Of a DNA stretch of 64,000 bases, positions 54,938-63,211 are shown piece by piece. The DNA is from an uncultured Azospirillum sp. GTDB taxonomy: Bacteria > Pseudomonadota > Alphaproteobacteria > RF32 > CAG-239. The position numbers were made by a program, and so were the translations under genes. Below the pieces are notes generated by a model. The model was given only the letters and a program-made list of their open reading frames with translations, had not been told where the DNA came from and did no database searches. Location: NCBI GenBank assembly GCA_900542055.1, contig UQMA01000004.1, forward strand, positions 1-64,000, read 5' to 3'. Each line of letters starts with the position of its first letter. Within the stretch, counting starts at the first letter, position 1.

Positions 54938-57604
54938 ATGGACGCAAAACAAGCAGCCGACATCATTAAATCAGGAAACTATTCTGATTCTGAATTTAAA
55001 GATTTGTATGCCGCTCTGAGTGGAAAAGACGAGTTTGCTAAGGAATTTAACGCTTTGCGCATTCGTATGCTGAAAGCTTATGCTAAAGGCGATAGTATTG
55101 AAATCAACCAGAGCGATGCTAAACCGTCTGATGCTGTATTGGTTGTCGAACAATCAAAAAACAATTCAAAAGATACAAAAGTTCAAAATAAAGATGTGGA
55201 ACCATGGAAAATTCAGGCTCGCAATGATATTTTACAGTGGGCTGCTAAAACTAAAAATCGCGAAGTCTCCGAAATTAAAGCGGTTGAAGATGGTTTGCAT
55301 GCAGAATTCAAAGACGGCACAAAATTGAGCTTTTTGGCTGAAAATCATGTTTCAGTAAAAACGCCTGCTGAACCTAAGGCTCAAAATTTTGATGCTGTTG
55401 TTGCGTTGGCTCAGAAAAATAAAAAGAAAGTAAAACTCGGCGAAAATATGACACCGGAATTTCGCAAAGCTTTGATTGAAGCTTGTGCGACCGCAAATGT
55501 TCAAATCAGCAATTTGTCTCTTGAAGATTTGGATATGTATATGAAATTTGCCGCAAAACCTGAAAAACAATTGCTGAACGTTGAAGAAAATTCAGACAGT
55601 TCAGATAAAACCCGCAATTCTCAAAGTGCTCAGACTCAGCATAAAGAAGATAAGCAACAATTAAATTCCGTTAACCGCGGACATTCTCTGCAATCGCTTT
55701 CTTCTGAACAGTTGGAAACTTTGCATGAAAAAGGTTTTGATGTCGATGTTTACAGCCACGTTAATGATGAACAGTGGAAAACAATCCAGTCTGTTTTGAA
55801 AAATTCGGCTGATAATAAAAACGCTGTTAAAAATTTAAATAATGGCGTTGCTGATGTTGTTAAATCCGTGGCCGACCATAAAGCAGAACAGGCACAGAAA
55901 GAGCAAAAAACAAATGCTCAGCCAGCTCAGGCAGACAAGCCGCAAACTGCAAATACCGATAATGCTCAAGCTGACGGTAAATCTGCTGATGAAAAAGTTC
56001 AGGCTGATAAGCAACCGACTGCAAAAGATAAAACAGTTGATGACAAGAAAAATGAAGAAGACAATCGTATCCCGTTAGGTTTTCCTGCTCAGGTAAGCGA
56101 TTTGGAAGATGATGAAAATTCCGATTCTGCTCCGGTTCAGAAAACAGATGAAGATAAAGAAAATAAAAATAAGCCGGATAATGCAGGAAGAACGATTGCA
56201 TGGGAAGACGCAGTTAAGCTTGCCAATGAAGCTGAGAAAAAGAAAGCCGCTGAAAAAGATGCCGTAATACCGGAACAGGCTTCTCAAACTCAAGATGAAC
56301 CGGCTAAACCCGAAGATGAAAAACTTGTTGCTGCTTCGGATAAACAAGATAATAACGAGCAGAAACCTACTGATAAGCAAGAGATTAAAGTTCCCGCTCA
56401 ATCAAAGAAAAAAGAAGGCTTTTGGAAAAAGTGGGGACGTAAAATCCGCAATGCTGCTGTGATTGCCGGTGCAGTTGTAGTAACATTTATAGCCGGTCGT
56501 TCCTGCAGTGGTAATCCGACAAATAATACTCGTAATGATGATGTTAATTTGAAAGATAAAACAGAGCTTTTAACAACACCTATTGACACATTGCGCGCAG
56601 ATACTACAAGAGTTGATACGGTTGCACTTGATGACTATAAAGTTGTCGATGTGCCGACCCAATGGAACGCTAAAATGGGCATAACCGAAAAGCAATTTAA
56701 CAATATGTACAAAATTGCTCATAAGTATAGTCCTGACGGAAGTTTGTGGGCAACAATGTATACAAATGCATATAATAATGCTGCCAAATTCAGCATGGAT
56801 AAAAACAATCCGATGACCGCTGAGCAGTTTTTGTTTAAGTCAATGAGAGTAGCAGCTTGGACAAATCATATGCGTTCTAATGGTTGGGCTTACAATCATA
56901 CCGGTATTGTAGGTGAAGTTATCGGCTCGACAATGGAAGTTATTAAATGTAATGAAAAAATTGATGTGGCAATTTTGGAAAAAGCTAAAATTATGCTGAA
57001 CGGGGTAGGAACCGATGGTAAGATTAATGTCTTTACTTTTGACCAAATTGCTCCAGGAACCTCAAAATACAACAAACATGATTCACAAGGATGGATTATT
57101 GGAACAACTAATAACGTTATGACCGGCATGGATAGAGATTGCGGCAGTGAAGCTGAAGTTGAATTTAATGTAGGTGCTAAAAAGAAAGCTGTTAAAAAAG
57201 TCGTTCCTCAAAAAGTTGTAATTGAAGAACCCGGTGATACTATTCGCCGCAAATTGCCTGATGTTATAATTGAAGAACCGGGCGACACTATCCGCCATAA
57301 GTTGCCGGATGTTGTGATTGAAGAAAAGCCTGATACAATTCGTGTTAAACCGGAACCGGTTGTTAAAAAAGATAAACCAAACATTCGTGTAGCAGTAGGA
57401 TCTCGCGCCAATATGAGCAATCGTCCGGGAGCCGAAGGAGTTAACCACGCACAAAACATTTTGTCTGAAGGCAGCGATAAAGGCTTGACCAAGAGTCAGC
57501 GTGCCGCCGGAAAGAAAATGGCTAAAGACCTTCATGATGCAGGGAAAATATCTGATGAAGTTTATGCCAAAATGCTTGATGAATGGAAAAACACTAAGAA
57601 TTAG
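54938..57604 (+). CDS. Unrecognised 888-residue protein with one membrane helix and a shared N-terminal domain
   Basis: I chose ATG 54938 (MDAKQAADIIKSGNYSD) with AAGGAGA upstream, over an in-frame start at 54905. Layout by residue: 1-40, helical; about 85-200, the domain shared with the 53434 protein (AENHVSV...FDAVVALAQKNKKKVKL...TPEFRKALIEACATANVQISN); about 210-500, acidic, Gln/Asp/Lys-rich linkers with a short helical segment (SLQSLSSEQLETLHEKGFDVDVYSH); about 505-525, one membrane helix after a basic stretch (KKWGRKIRNAAVIAGAVVVTFIAGRSC), predicting a cytoplasmic N-terminus; about 560-750, a helical domain (WNAKMGITEKQFNNMYKIAHKYSPDG); three tandem 16-residue repeats; and a C-terminal helix pair. 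A strong terminator follows. Confidence 0.75.
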   Translation: MDAKQAADIIKSGNYSDSEFKDLYAALSGKDEFAKEFNALRIRMLKAYAKGDSIEINQSDAKPSDAVLVVEQSKNNSKDTKVQNKDVEPWKIQARNDILQWAAKTKNREVSEIKAVEDGLHAEFKDGTKLSFLAENHVSVKTPAEPKAQNFDAVVALAQKNKKKVKLGENMTPEFRKALIEACATANVQISNLSLEDLDMYMKFAAKPEKQLLNVEENSDSSDKTRNSQSAQTQHKEDKQQLNSVNRGHSLQSLSSEQLETLHEKGFDVDVYSHVNDEQWKTIQSVLKNSADNKNAVKNLNNGVADVVKSVADHKAEQAQKEQKTNAQPAQADKPQTANTDNAQADGKSADEKVQADKQPTAKDKTVDDKKNEEDNRIPLGFPAQVSDLEDDENSDSAPVQKTDEDKENKNKPDNAGRTIAWEDAVKLANEAEKKKAAEKDAVIPEQASQTQDEPAKPEDEKLVAASDKQDNNEQKPTDKQEIKVPAQSKKKEGFWKKWGRKIRNAAVIAGAVVVTFIAGRSCSGNPTNNTRNDDVNLKDKTELLTTPIDTLRADTTRVDTVALDDYKVVDVPTQWNAKMGITEKQFNNMYKIAHKYSPDGSLWATMYTNAYNNAAKFSMDKNNPMTAEQFLFKSMRVAAWTNHMRSNGWAYNHTGIVGEVIGSTMEVIKCNEKIDVAILEKAKIMLNGVGTDGKINVFTFDQIAPGTSKYNKHDSQGWIIGTTNNVMTGMDRDCGSEAEVEFNVGAKKKAVKKVVPQKVVIEEPGDTIRRKLPDVIIEEPGDTIRHKLPDVVIEEKPDTIRVKPEPVVKKDKPNIRVAVGSRANMSNRPGAEGVNHAQNILSEGSDKGLTKSQRAAGKKMAKDLHDAGKISDEVYAKMLDEWKNTKN
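57215..57358 (+). repeat. Three tandem 48-base repeats encoding VxIEEPGDTIR-type motifs
   Basis: Copies at 57215-57262, 57263-57310 and 57311-57358 encode VVIEEPGDTIRRKLPD, VIIEEPGDTIRHKLPD and VVIEEKPDTIRVKPEP. The first two are nearly identical in protein but differ at many third codon positions, so the duplication is not very recent. Confidence 0.85.
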
Positions 57605-57619
57605 GATGTTTCCTCAATA

Positions 57620-57652
57620 TGAAAAGCCCAGTTTTAATAACTGGGCTTTTTG
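57620..57652 (+). terminator. Rho-independent terminator after the 888-residue gene
   Basis: Stem AAAAGCCCAGTT paired with ACTGGGCTTTTT around a short AT loop, 57622-57651, followed by T-rich sequence. It also faces the convergent alr gene end. Confidence 0.9.
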
Positions 57653-57669
57653 CTTATAAGATAGAATAA

Positions 57670-58758
57670 TTATCCGATGTATTTGCGAATAAAACGCGTG
57701 TTTTTTCCTATTCTGGATAATACTTCATAACTGATTGTTCCGGCATCGCGTCCTATATCGTCCAATGTATAAAATTCATTGATGACAATAGCCATATCGC
57801 CGACTTGCAGGTTTTTAACATCAGTGACATCACAGATAATATTGTCCATAGAGATTCTGCCGATAATTCTAGCTTCTTGCACACAGCCGCCGGTTGTGAA
57901 AAACAATTTTCCGACATTTGATAATGAACGTGGAATGCCGTCGCCGTATCCAATGGATACAACAGCCAATTTTCTATCGTTGGCTGCACGATAAGTCACG
58001 GAATAACCCACAAAATCTCCTTTTTTTAGCTTTGCCGTATCAAGTACGGGAGCCAAAACCTTAATACAAGGCAACATTTGATTTTCGCGATAAGGCGCTG
58101 TGTTTATTCCATACAAAGCCGCGCCGAGGCGTACAATGTCTTTTTGAAAACGTTGGCCTAAAAATGTTCCATCCGATGCTGAAAGCGATGCTCTTTGTTT
58201 GGGAAAATATTTGTTTTTTAGTTCTTCGAATTTGAGCAATTGATGCTCATTCATAAAATGCTCCTTTTCATCACCGCAGGCAAGGTGGGATAAAACAACT
58301 GAAAATTCTTCTTTATCTTTTTCAGACAGCAGCTCAAGTTCTTCTTCTCTGAATCCAAGGCGGTTTAGACCGGTTTCTATTTGAATTGCCGGTTTTATGC
58401 CATTTATTCTGTTTTCTTTCCAAAACTCAAATTGCCATGGCGAAGCAATAACGGGAATTAATTTTGCTTTTATAAATGATTCCAAACTGTCTTCACCTAT
58501 TCCCTGTAGAACATATATGTCCGAATTTCCAACAACAGAGCGGATTCTTTCTCCTTCAATACCGTGCGCTACAAAAAAACAACGGCAGCCGGCATCGTTG
58601 TACAATTTTGCAGCCACTTTTTCTGCTCCGATTCCATAAGCATCGTCTTTTACCACGGCAGCGGTTTCCGCTTGGGGGGCAATTTTCTGTAACTGCCTAT
58701 AATTATTAACAATATTGTCTAAATCTATTTCTAAAATTGGTCTTGTCAAAACACTCAT
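57670..58758 (-). CDS. alr: Alanine racemase
   Basis: 362 residues. The PLP lysine is Lys37 in AAVVKDDAYGIGAE; the second catalytic base Tyr lies in the VGYSVTYRA region of the C-terminal barrel-partner domain, followed by VSIGYGDGIPR. It makes D-alanine for peptidoglycan. The gene is minus strand, with the tatD gene diverging 48 bases away. Confidence 0.93.
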   Translation of the reverse strand: MSVLTRPILEIDLDNIVNNYRQLQKIAPQAETAAVVKDDAYGIGAEKVAAKLYNDAGCRCFFVAHGIEGERIRSVVGNSDIYVLQGIGEDSLESFIKAKLIPVIASPWQFEFWKENRINGIKPAIQIETGLNRLGFREEELELLSEKDKEEFSVVLSHLACGDEKEHFMNEHQLLKFEELKNKYFPKQRASLSASDGTFLGQRFQKDIVRLGAALYGINTAPYRENQMLPCIKVLAPVLDTAKLKKGDFVGYSVTYRAANDRKLAVVSIGYGDGIPRSLSNVGKLFFTTGGCVQEARIIGRISMDNIICDVTDVKNLQVGDMAIVINEFYTLDDIGRDAGTISYEVLSRIGKNTRFIRKYIG

Positions 58759-58806
58759 AACTGCCTATTATCCTTTCTGCATTTGTTTAATTGAAAGCAA
58801 AATTAA

Positions 58807-59550
58807 ATGGAATTTATTGATTTGCATATCCACTTGCAAGACTATACAGATGACTTTGCAACAGATATTGTTAAAAAAGCGCAAAAATCAGGATTAAAAA
58901 AAATTGTTTGTGCCGGAACAAGTCCTGATGATTGGAAAAAAGTTGCGGATTTGACTGAACAATATCCTGATTTTGTTATTCCTGCTTTTGGTTTGCACCC
59001 TTGGTATATTGACAGAGCTGGAGAAATGTGGCGGGACAGCTTGGAAAATTATATGCAAAATTTTCCTTGTGCATTAGTTGGTGAAACCGGAATAGATGGT
59101 TTGAAACCGGACGTTTTTCTGCAAAAAGAATATTTTAAATTTCATATAAAATCAGCTCAAATTTTTAACCGTCCTTTAATTATACATGCGGTTAAATCAT
59201 TTGCTCAATTTGATGATTTGTGGAATTTATTGCCTGAAAAATTTATGTTTCATTCTTTTAATGCGCATTTGGAACAATTAAAACAAATTTTGCGTTATGG
59301 AGGCTATGTTTCTTTCGGAAACTCAATTTTAAAAAATAAAAATTTTGAGCAGATTATCATTTCTACGCCGAAAGAAAAAATTTTATGTGAGAGTGACGGT
59401 CCTTATCAACCCTTGCAAAAAGGCGAAATATCTACACCTTTTCAAATAACGGATTTGATACGCCGTATTGCTGAAATCCGCAATGATACAGTTGAATATA
59501 CGGCTCATCAAATTTATTGCAATTCTTTGGAGTTTATCAATGTCAGATAA
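58807..59550 (+). CDS. tatD: TatD-family metal-dependent hydrolase
   Basis: 247 residues with the TatD metal ligands: FIDLHIHLQDY (HxH), GETGIDGL (Glu), IIHAVKSF (His), FHSFNA (His) and ESDGPY (Asp). TatD proteins have been described as DNases acting on damaged or fragmented DNA. It is slightly short for the family but complete. It overlaps the tcdA start by 11 bases. Confidence 0.87.
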   Translation: MEFIDLHIHLQDYTDDFATDIVKKAQKSGLKKIVCAGTSPDDWKKVADLTEQYPDFVIPAFGLHPWYIDRAGEMWRDSLENYMQNFPCALVGETGIDGLKPDVFLQKEYFKFHIKSAQIFNRPLIIHAVKSFAQFDDLWNLLPEKFMFHSFNAHLEQLKQILRYGGYVSFGNSILKNKNFEQIIISTPKEKILCESDGPYQPLQKGEISTPFQITDLIRRIAEIRNDTVEYTAHQIYCNSLEFINVR

Positions 59551-60289
59551 TCGTTTTATGAGAACTGAAGCTTTATTGGGAGCTGAACGATTTAAACGCC
59601 TGCAACAATCGACGGTGATGATTGTTGGTTTGGGAGCAGTTGGAGGATATGCTTTGGAGGCTTTGGCGCGGGCAGGTATCGGACATTTGATATTGGTTGA
59701 TTTTGACAAAGTGGATGAAACAAATATTAATCGCCAAATTTTAGCTTTGGAATCTACTGTCGGACAATCTAAGGCGCGTTTGGCTGCTGTGCGGGCAGCT
59801 GATATAAATCCGAATTGTCAAATAGAAATTAAGGAAACTTTCGTTAATGCCGAAACTTTACCTGATTTACTGTCTGAGCCAATTGATTTTGTGGTCGATG
59901 CAATAGATTCGCTTAATCCTAAATGTTGTTTAATCGAAGCGCTTAGCCTCAAAAAAATTCCGTTTATTTCTTCAATGGGTGCGGCTCTTAAAACAGATCC
60001 TGCGCATATTCATTTGCAATATCTCAGCCAAACAATAAATTGTCATTTAGCTCGTTTTATCCGCAAACGCCTTAAAAGACGCGGCGTTGACATAAGCCGA
60101 ATACTCTGTGTAGCTTCGGATGAACAAACCGATCTTCCTGATACGGCTGTTTTTATGGAAGAGGGAGAACCGCCGGCCGGTTGCAACCGCAAAAGGCATA
60201 CCATGGGATCTTTGCCGACAATTACGGCTATTTTTGGTTTGACGATTGCAAATGCCGTAATTCTTTCGCTGGCAGATGCCGAACATTAA
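59540..60289 (+). CDS. tcdA: TcdA, tRNA threonylcarbamoyladenosine dehydratase (ThiF/E1-like)
   Basis: 249 residues. Rossmann motif VMIVGLGAVGGYALEALARAG, then LVDFDKVDETNINRQ and VDAIDSL, as in E1-like TcdA proteins that cyclise t6A37 on tRNA using ATP. ATG 59540 (MSDNRFMRTEALLG) with GGAG upstream is the family-typical start; the longer in-frame version from 59468 lies within tatD. Coupled to tatD. Confidence 0.9.
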   Translation: MSDNRFMRTEALLGAERFKRLQQSTVMIVGLGAVGGYALEALARAGIGHLILVDFDKVDETNINRQILALESTVGQSKARLAAVRAADINPNCQIEIKETFVNAETLPDLLSEPIDFVVDAIDSLNPKCCLIEALSLKKIPFISSMGAALKTDPAHIHLQYLSQTINCHLARFIRKRLKRRGVDISRILCVASDEQTDLPDTAVFMEEGEPPAGCNRKRHTMGSLPTITAIFGLTIANAVILSLADAEH

Positions 60290-60342
60290 AAATTTTTTAA
60301 TATAGATACAATATTATCCCTGTAAAAGAGGAAATTACAGTT

Positions 60343-61212
60343 ATGAAAATGATAAAGCCGATAGTGAATATTTCTAAAATCATGGATGCTCATGATATAA
60401 TTATTTGCGGCTTAAACGGTGTTATATTTGATGGCGCGGCTTTTAAGTCTGAAGCCGTAGAGGCTTTGTTACGTTTGCGCAAAAACGGCAAACAGATAGT
60501 ATTGCTAAGCAATACATCTATGCGTTTATCTGAATTATGCGATAAATTGTACGCCTCAGGCATTTCGCCGCGGCTTTTTAATAATATTGTTACGGCCGGT
60601 GAAATCACTCATTACCAGTTGCAGGCAGCTAACAGCCGGTATGCAGCTTTGGGAAGAGTCTACTACAATTTGGGTGACGCTGCTGATAACGGAATTTTTA
60701 AAGGCTTAAATTATCAGTGCACTGAAAATTCGGCTCGTGCTGACTTTTTGTATATCGGAAGAACTTCGATTTTACCTGGAGCTTCTGTGGAAGATAATCT
60801 TGATTTGTTAAGCCACTCTGCATCGCTGGATATACCGATGCTTTGTGTAGGAAATGATACTTCTGCTTTTAATGACGGAGAGATACGCGTTGCTTCAGGA
60901 GCTTTTGCTGAACAATATGCTATTTTGGGCGGAAAAATCATTACGGTCGGAAAGCCTGACAAAAATATCGTTGACTATGCACTTGAGGCTTATAAAGGTG
61001 TGGATGCGTCTAAAATATTAATGATAGGCGACAGTATGCCTGTTGATATAAAAGCTGCAAATGCAGCAGGAATAGCCAGTGTTTTAGTAAGCAAGGGAAT
61101 CCATGTAAACTATTTGGGAGAAGGATATATACCTGATGTTACCAAAACCCGCGAATTGGCAACAACAGCCGGTGCATATCCCGACTATGTTATTTCCAAT
61201 TTGCGCTGGTAA
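60343..61212 (+). CDS. HAD-superfamily class IIA hydrolase
   Basis: 289 residues of the NagD-like HAD IIA group. The family's nucleophile Asp (DxDGV) appears as IICGLNGVIFDG, where the first aspartate position is not obvious, so activity is uncertain; motif II is LLSNTSMR, motif III Lys in VGKPDKNIV and motif IV MIGDSMPVDIKAAN. It probably derives from a sugar- or nucleotide-phosphate phosphatase. It starts 53 bases after tcdA and ends at the convergent ABC-F gene. Confidence 0.8.
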   Translation: MKMIKPIVNISKIMDAHDIIICGLNGVIFDGAAFKSEAVEALLRLRKNGKQIVLLSNTSMRLSELCDKLYASGISPRLFNNIVTAGEITHYQLQAANSRYAALGRVYYNLGDAADNGIFKGLNYQCTENSARADFLYIGRTSILPGASVEDNLDLLSHSASLDIPMLCVGNDTSAFNDGEIRVASGAFAEQYAILGGKIITVGKPDKNIVDYALEAYKGVDASKILMIGDSMPVDIKAANAAGIASVLVSKGIHVNYLGEGYIPDVTKTRELATTAGAYPDYVISNLRW

Positions 61213-63024
61213 TTATTGAATTTCCTCAGCTAATAAAGAAATTTCCAACCACTGGTTTTCAGCTTCCGACTTTTGGTTTTCAAGCTCTTTCAGTTCATCG
61301 CTCAAAGCAAAAAAACGCTCTTTGTCGTTTTGATATAAGTTTGTATCAGCAAGATTTTCGGTTACTTCAGCAATCTTCTTTTCTATTTCCTCTATTTGGG
61401 TAGGTAAAACTTGTAGCAGACGCTGTTGATTATAAGTCAGTTTGCGTGTGTTTATCATTTTGGGCTTGTCATTTTTCGGACAGGATTTGTTTTTTGTTGT
61501 AGTTTTTTCTTTTTCCGCATCTGGTGAAATTTTTGCCAATACCTCGCTGTAACTGCCGATATGTTCCACAACGCTGCCGTCGCCTTTCATATATATAATA
61601 GAGGTTACAAGTTTATCCAAAAAGTCGCGGTCGTGGCTGACAATAAGCATTGTGCCGTCATAATCGCTCAGCATTTCCTGCAGTAGATCAAGGGTGTCCA
61701 TATCCAGATCGTTTGTCGGTTCATCAAGCAATAAAAAGTTTGAAGGAACAGCTAATACTTTGGCTAACATCAAACGATTTTTTTCTCCTCCGGACAGCGA
61801 AGCTACAGGAGATTTGGCTTGATCAGGGGTAAACAAAAAGTCTTTAAGATATGCAACTACATGTCGGTAAGAACCTCTGACCCAAATATGATCGCCTTCT
61901 TCACAGAGCGTCTGCCAAAGAGTCTTTTGAGGATTGAGGCTGAAACGGTTTTGATCAAAATAAGCTTCCTGCAAGTTTTTTCCGATACGGACAAAGCCGG
62001 AATCCGGCTCTAATTTCTTGGTCAGAAGTTTTATTAGTGTTGTTTTTCCAGCACCGTTTGGACCTACAATTCCGATTCTGTTTCCTCTGATGATTTTGGT
62101 TGAAAAATCCTTGACAATTTGGCGGTCGCCGAAAGCCTTTTCTATATGTTTAGCTTCAATGACCAGCTTAGATTTCCATAGTGTGTTTTCAACATCCATA
62201 TTAACGGAACCGATTTGTTTGATTTGTTCACGCCGTTCCTGCCGTAATTGCAGCAATCTGCGCAATCGGCCCTGATTGCGGCGTCGGCGGGCAGTCACGC
62301 CTTTATGAAGCCATTCAGTTTCTTCTGCTAATTTTTTATCTAAATGTTTTTGTGCTATAATTTCTTGTTCTATAACCTGATCCTGCCATTCTTCGAAAAA
62401 CTGAAAACCACGGTTATTACGGCGCATGGTTCCGCGGTCAAGCCAAAAGGTTGTACGTGAAATATTACACAAAAAGCGCCGGTCATGGCTGATAACAACT
62501 ACAGCGCCGGAATAAGAGGCGATTAATTTTTCCAAAAATTCAATTGTCGGCATATCCAAATGGTTTGTCGGTTCGTCTAAGAGCAAAATGTCGGGTTCGG
62601 CAATCAACGCTTTTGCTAAAGTTGCTTTGCGGCGTTCTCCTCCCGAAGAAACCTCGGGGTTTTGTTCGGCGGCTATATTAAGCTGATCAATGAGCATTTG
62701 CGCTTTATAGGCTTTGGTTGCGCTTTCTTCATCCTTCAATCCCGAAAGCACAACATCGCGTAAAGTTTTGTAAGCGCTTAAATCCGTTTCTTGCGGCATA
62801 TAGCCGATTGTGGTATTAGGTTGAATAAAAATTTCGCCTTCGTCCGGTTCTTGCAATCCAGCGATAATTTTGAGCAATGTCGATTTTCCTGAACCATTGC
62901 GTCCGACCAAAGATATTTTATCTCCTCGGTTTATATAGAGTTCAACTCCGCGAAACAATTGATTGGTTCCAAAACGCAGTTTAATATCTTTTAATGTGTA
63001 AACAGGTGGTTCAAATGTCGGCAT
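61213..63024 (-). CDS. ABC-F family ATPase (Uup-like)
   Basis: 603 residues with two ATPase domains in one soluble chain and no membrane helices: Walker A GRNGSGKST and GPNGAGKTT; signatures VSSGGERRKATLAKAL and LSGGEKNRLMLAKVL; Walker B ILLLDEPTNHLD and FLLLDEPTNDLD. A charged linker (WLHKGVTARRRRNQGRLRRL) lies between, and a coiled-coil C-terminal domain (about 540-600) matches Uup. ABC-F proteins act on the ribosome; Uup is linked to ribosome rescue and transposon excision. AGAGGAAAA precedes the ATG. Confidence 0.9.
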   Translation of the reverse strand: MPTFEPPVYTLKDIKLRFGTNQLFRGVELYINRGDKISLVGRNGSGKSTLLKIIAGLQEPDEGEIFIQPNTTIGYMPQETDLSAYKTLRDVVLSGLKDEESATKAYKAQMLIDQLNIAAEQNPEVSSGGERRKATLAKALIAEPDILLLDEPTNHLDMPTIEFLEKLIASYSGAVVVISHDRRFLCNISRTTFWLDRGTMRRNNRGFQFFEEWQDQVIEQEIIAQKHLDKKLAEETEWLHKGVTARRRRNQGRLRRLLQLRQERREQIKQIGSVNMDVENTLWKSKLVIEAKHIEKAFGDRQIVKDFSTKIIRGNRIGIVGPNGAGKTTLIKLLTKKLEPDSGFVRIGKNLQEAYFDQNRFSLNPQKTLWQTLCEEGDHIWVRGSYRHVVAYLKDFLFTPDQAKSPVASLSGGEKNRLMLAKVLAVPSNFLLLDEPTNDLDMDTLDLLQEMLSDYDGTMLIVSHDRDFLDKLVTSIIYMKGDGSVVEHIGSYSEVLAKISPDAEKEKTTTKNKSCPKNDKPKMINTRKLTYNQQRLLQVLPTQIEEIEKKIAEVTENLADTNLYQNDKERFFALSDELKELENQKSEAENQWLEISLLAEEIQ

Positions 63025-63211
63025 TTTTTCCTCTCATATTTTTATATTGTTCAGCATTATAGCTATTAAGACGGAAAAATAAACAGAAAAAATAAAAGTA
63101 GAAGTATCTGTAAGCGAAAAATACAATAACAAAAAGTAAAAAGTAAAATAGAGTTGAAGAACAGTAAAAAACGTATATGATAAACAAAAAAAGAAATTTT
63201 TAGGATTGATA

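Noticed and set aside
53568..57535. Phe-rich open frames antisense to the two large unknown proteins
   Set aside because: Composition is the complement of acidic, Lys-rich coding sequence; no translation signals.
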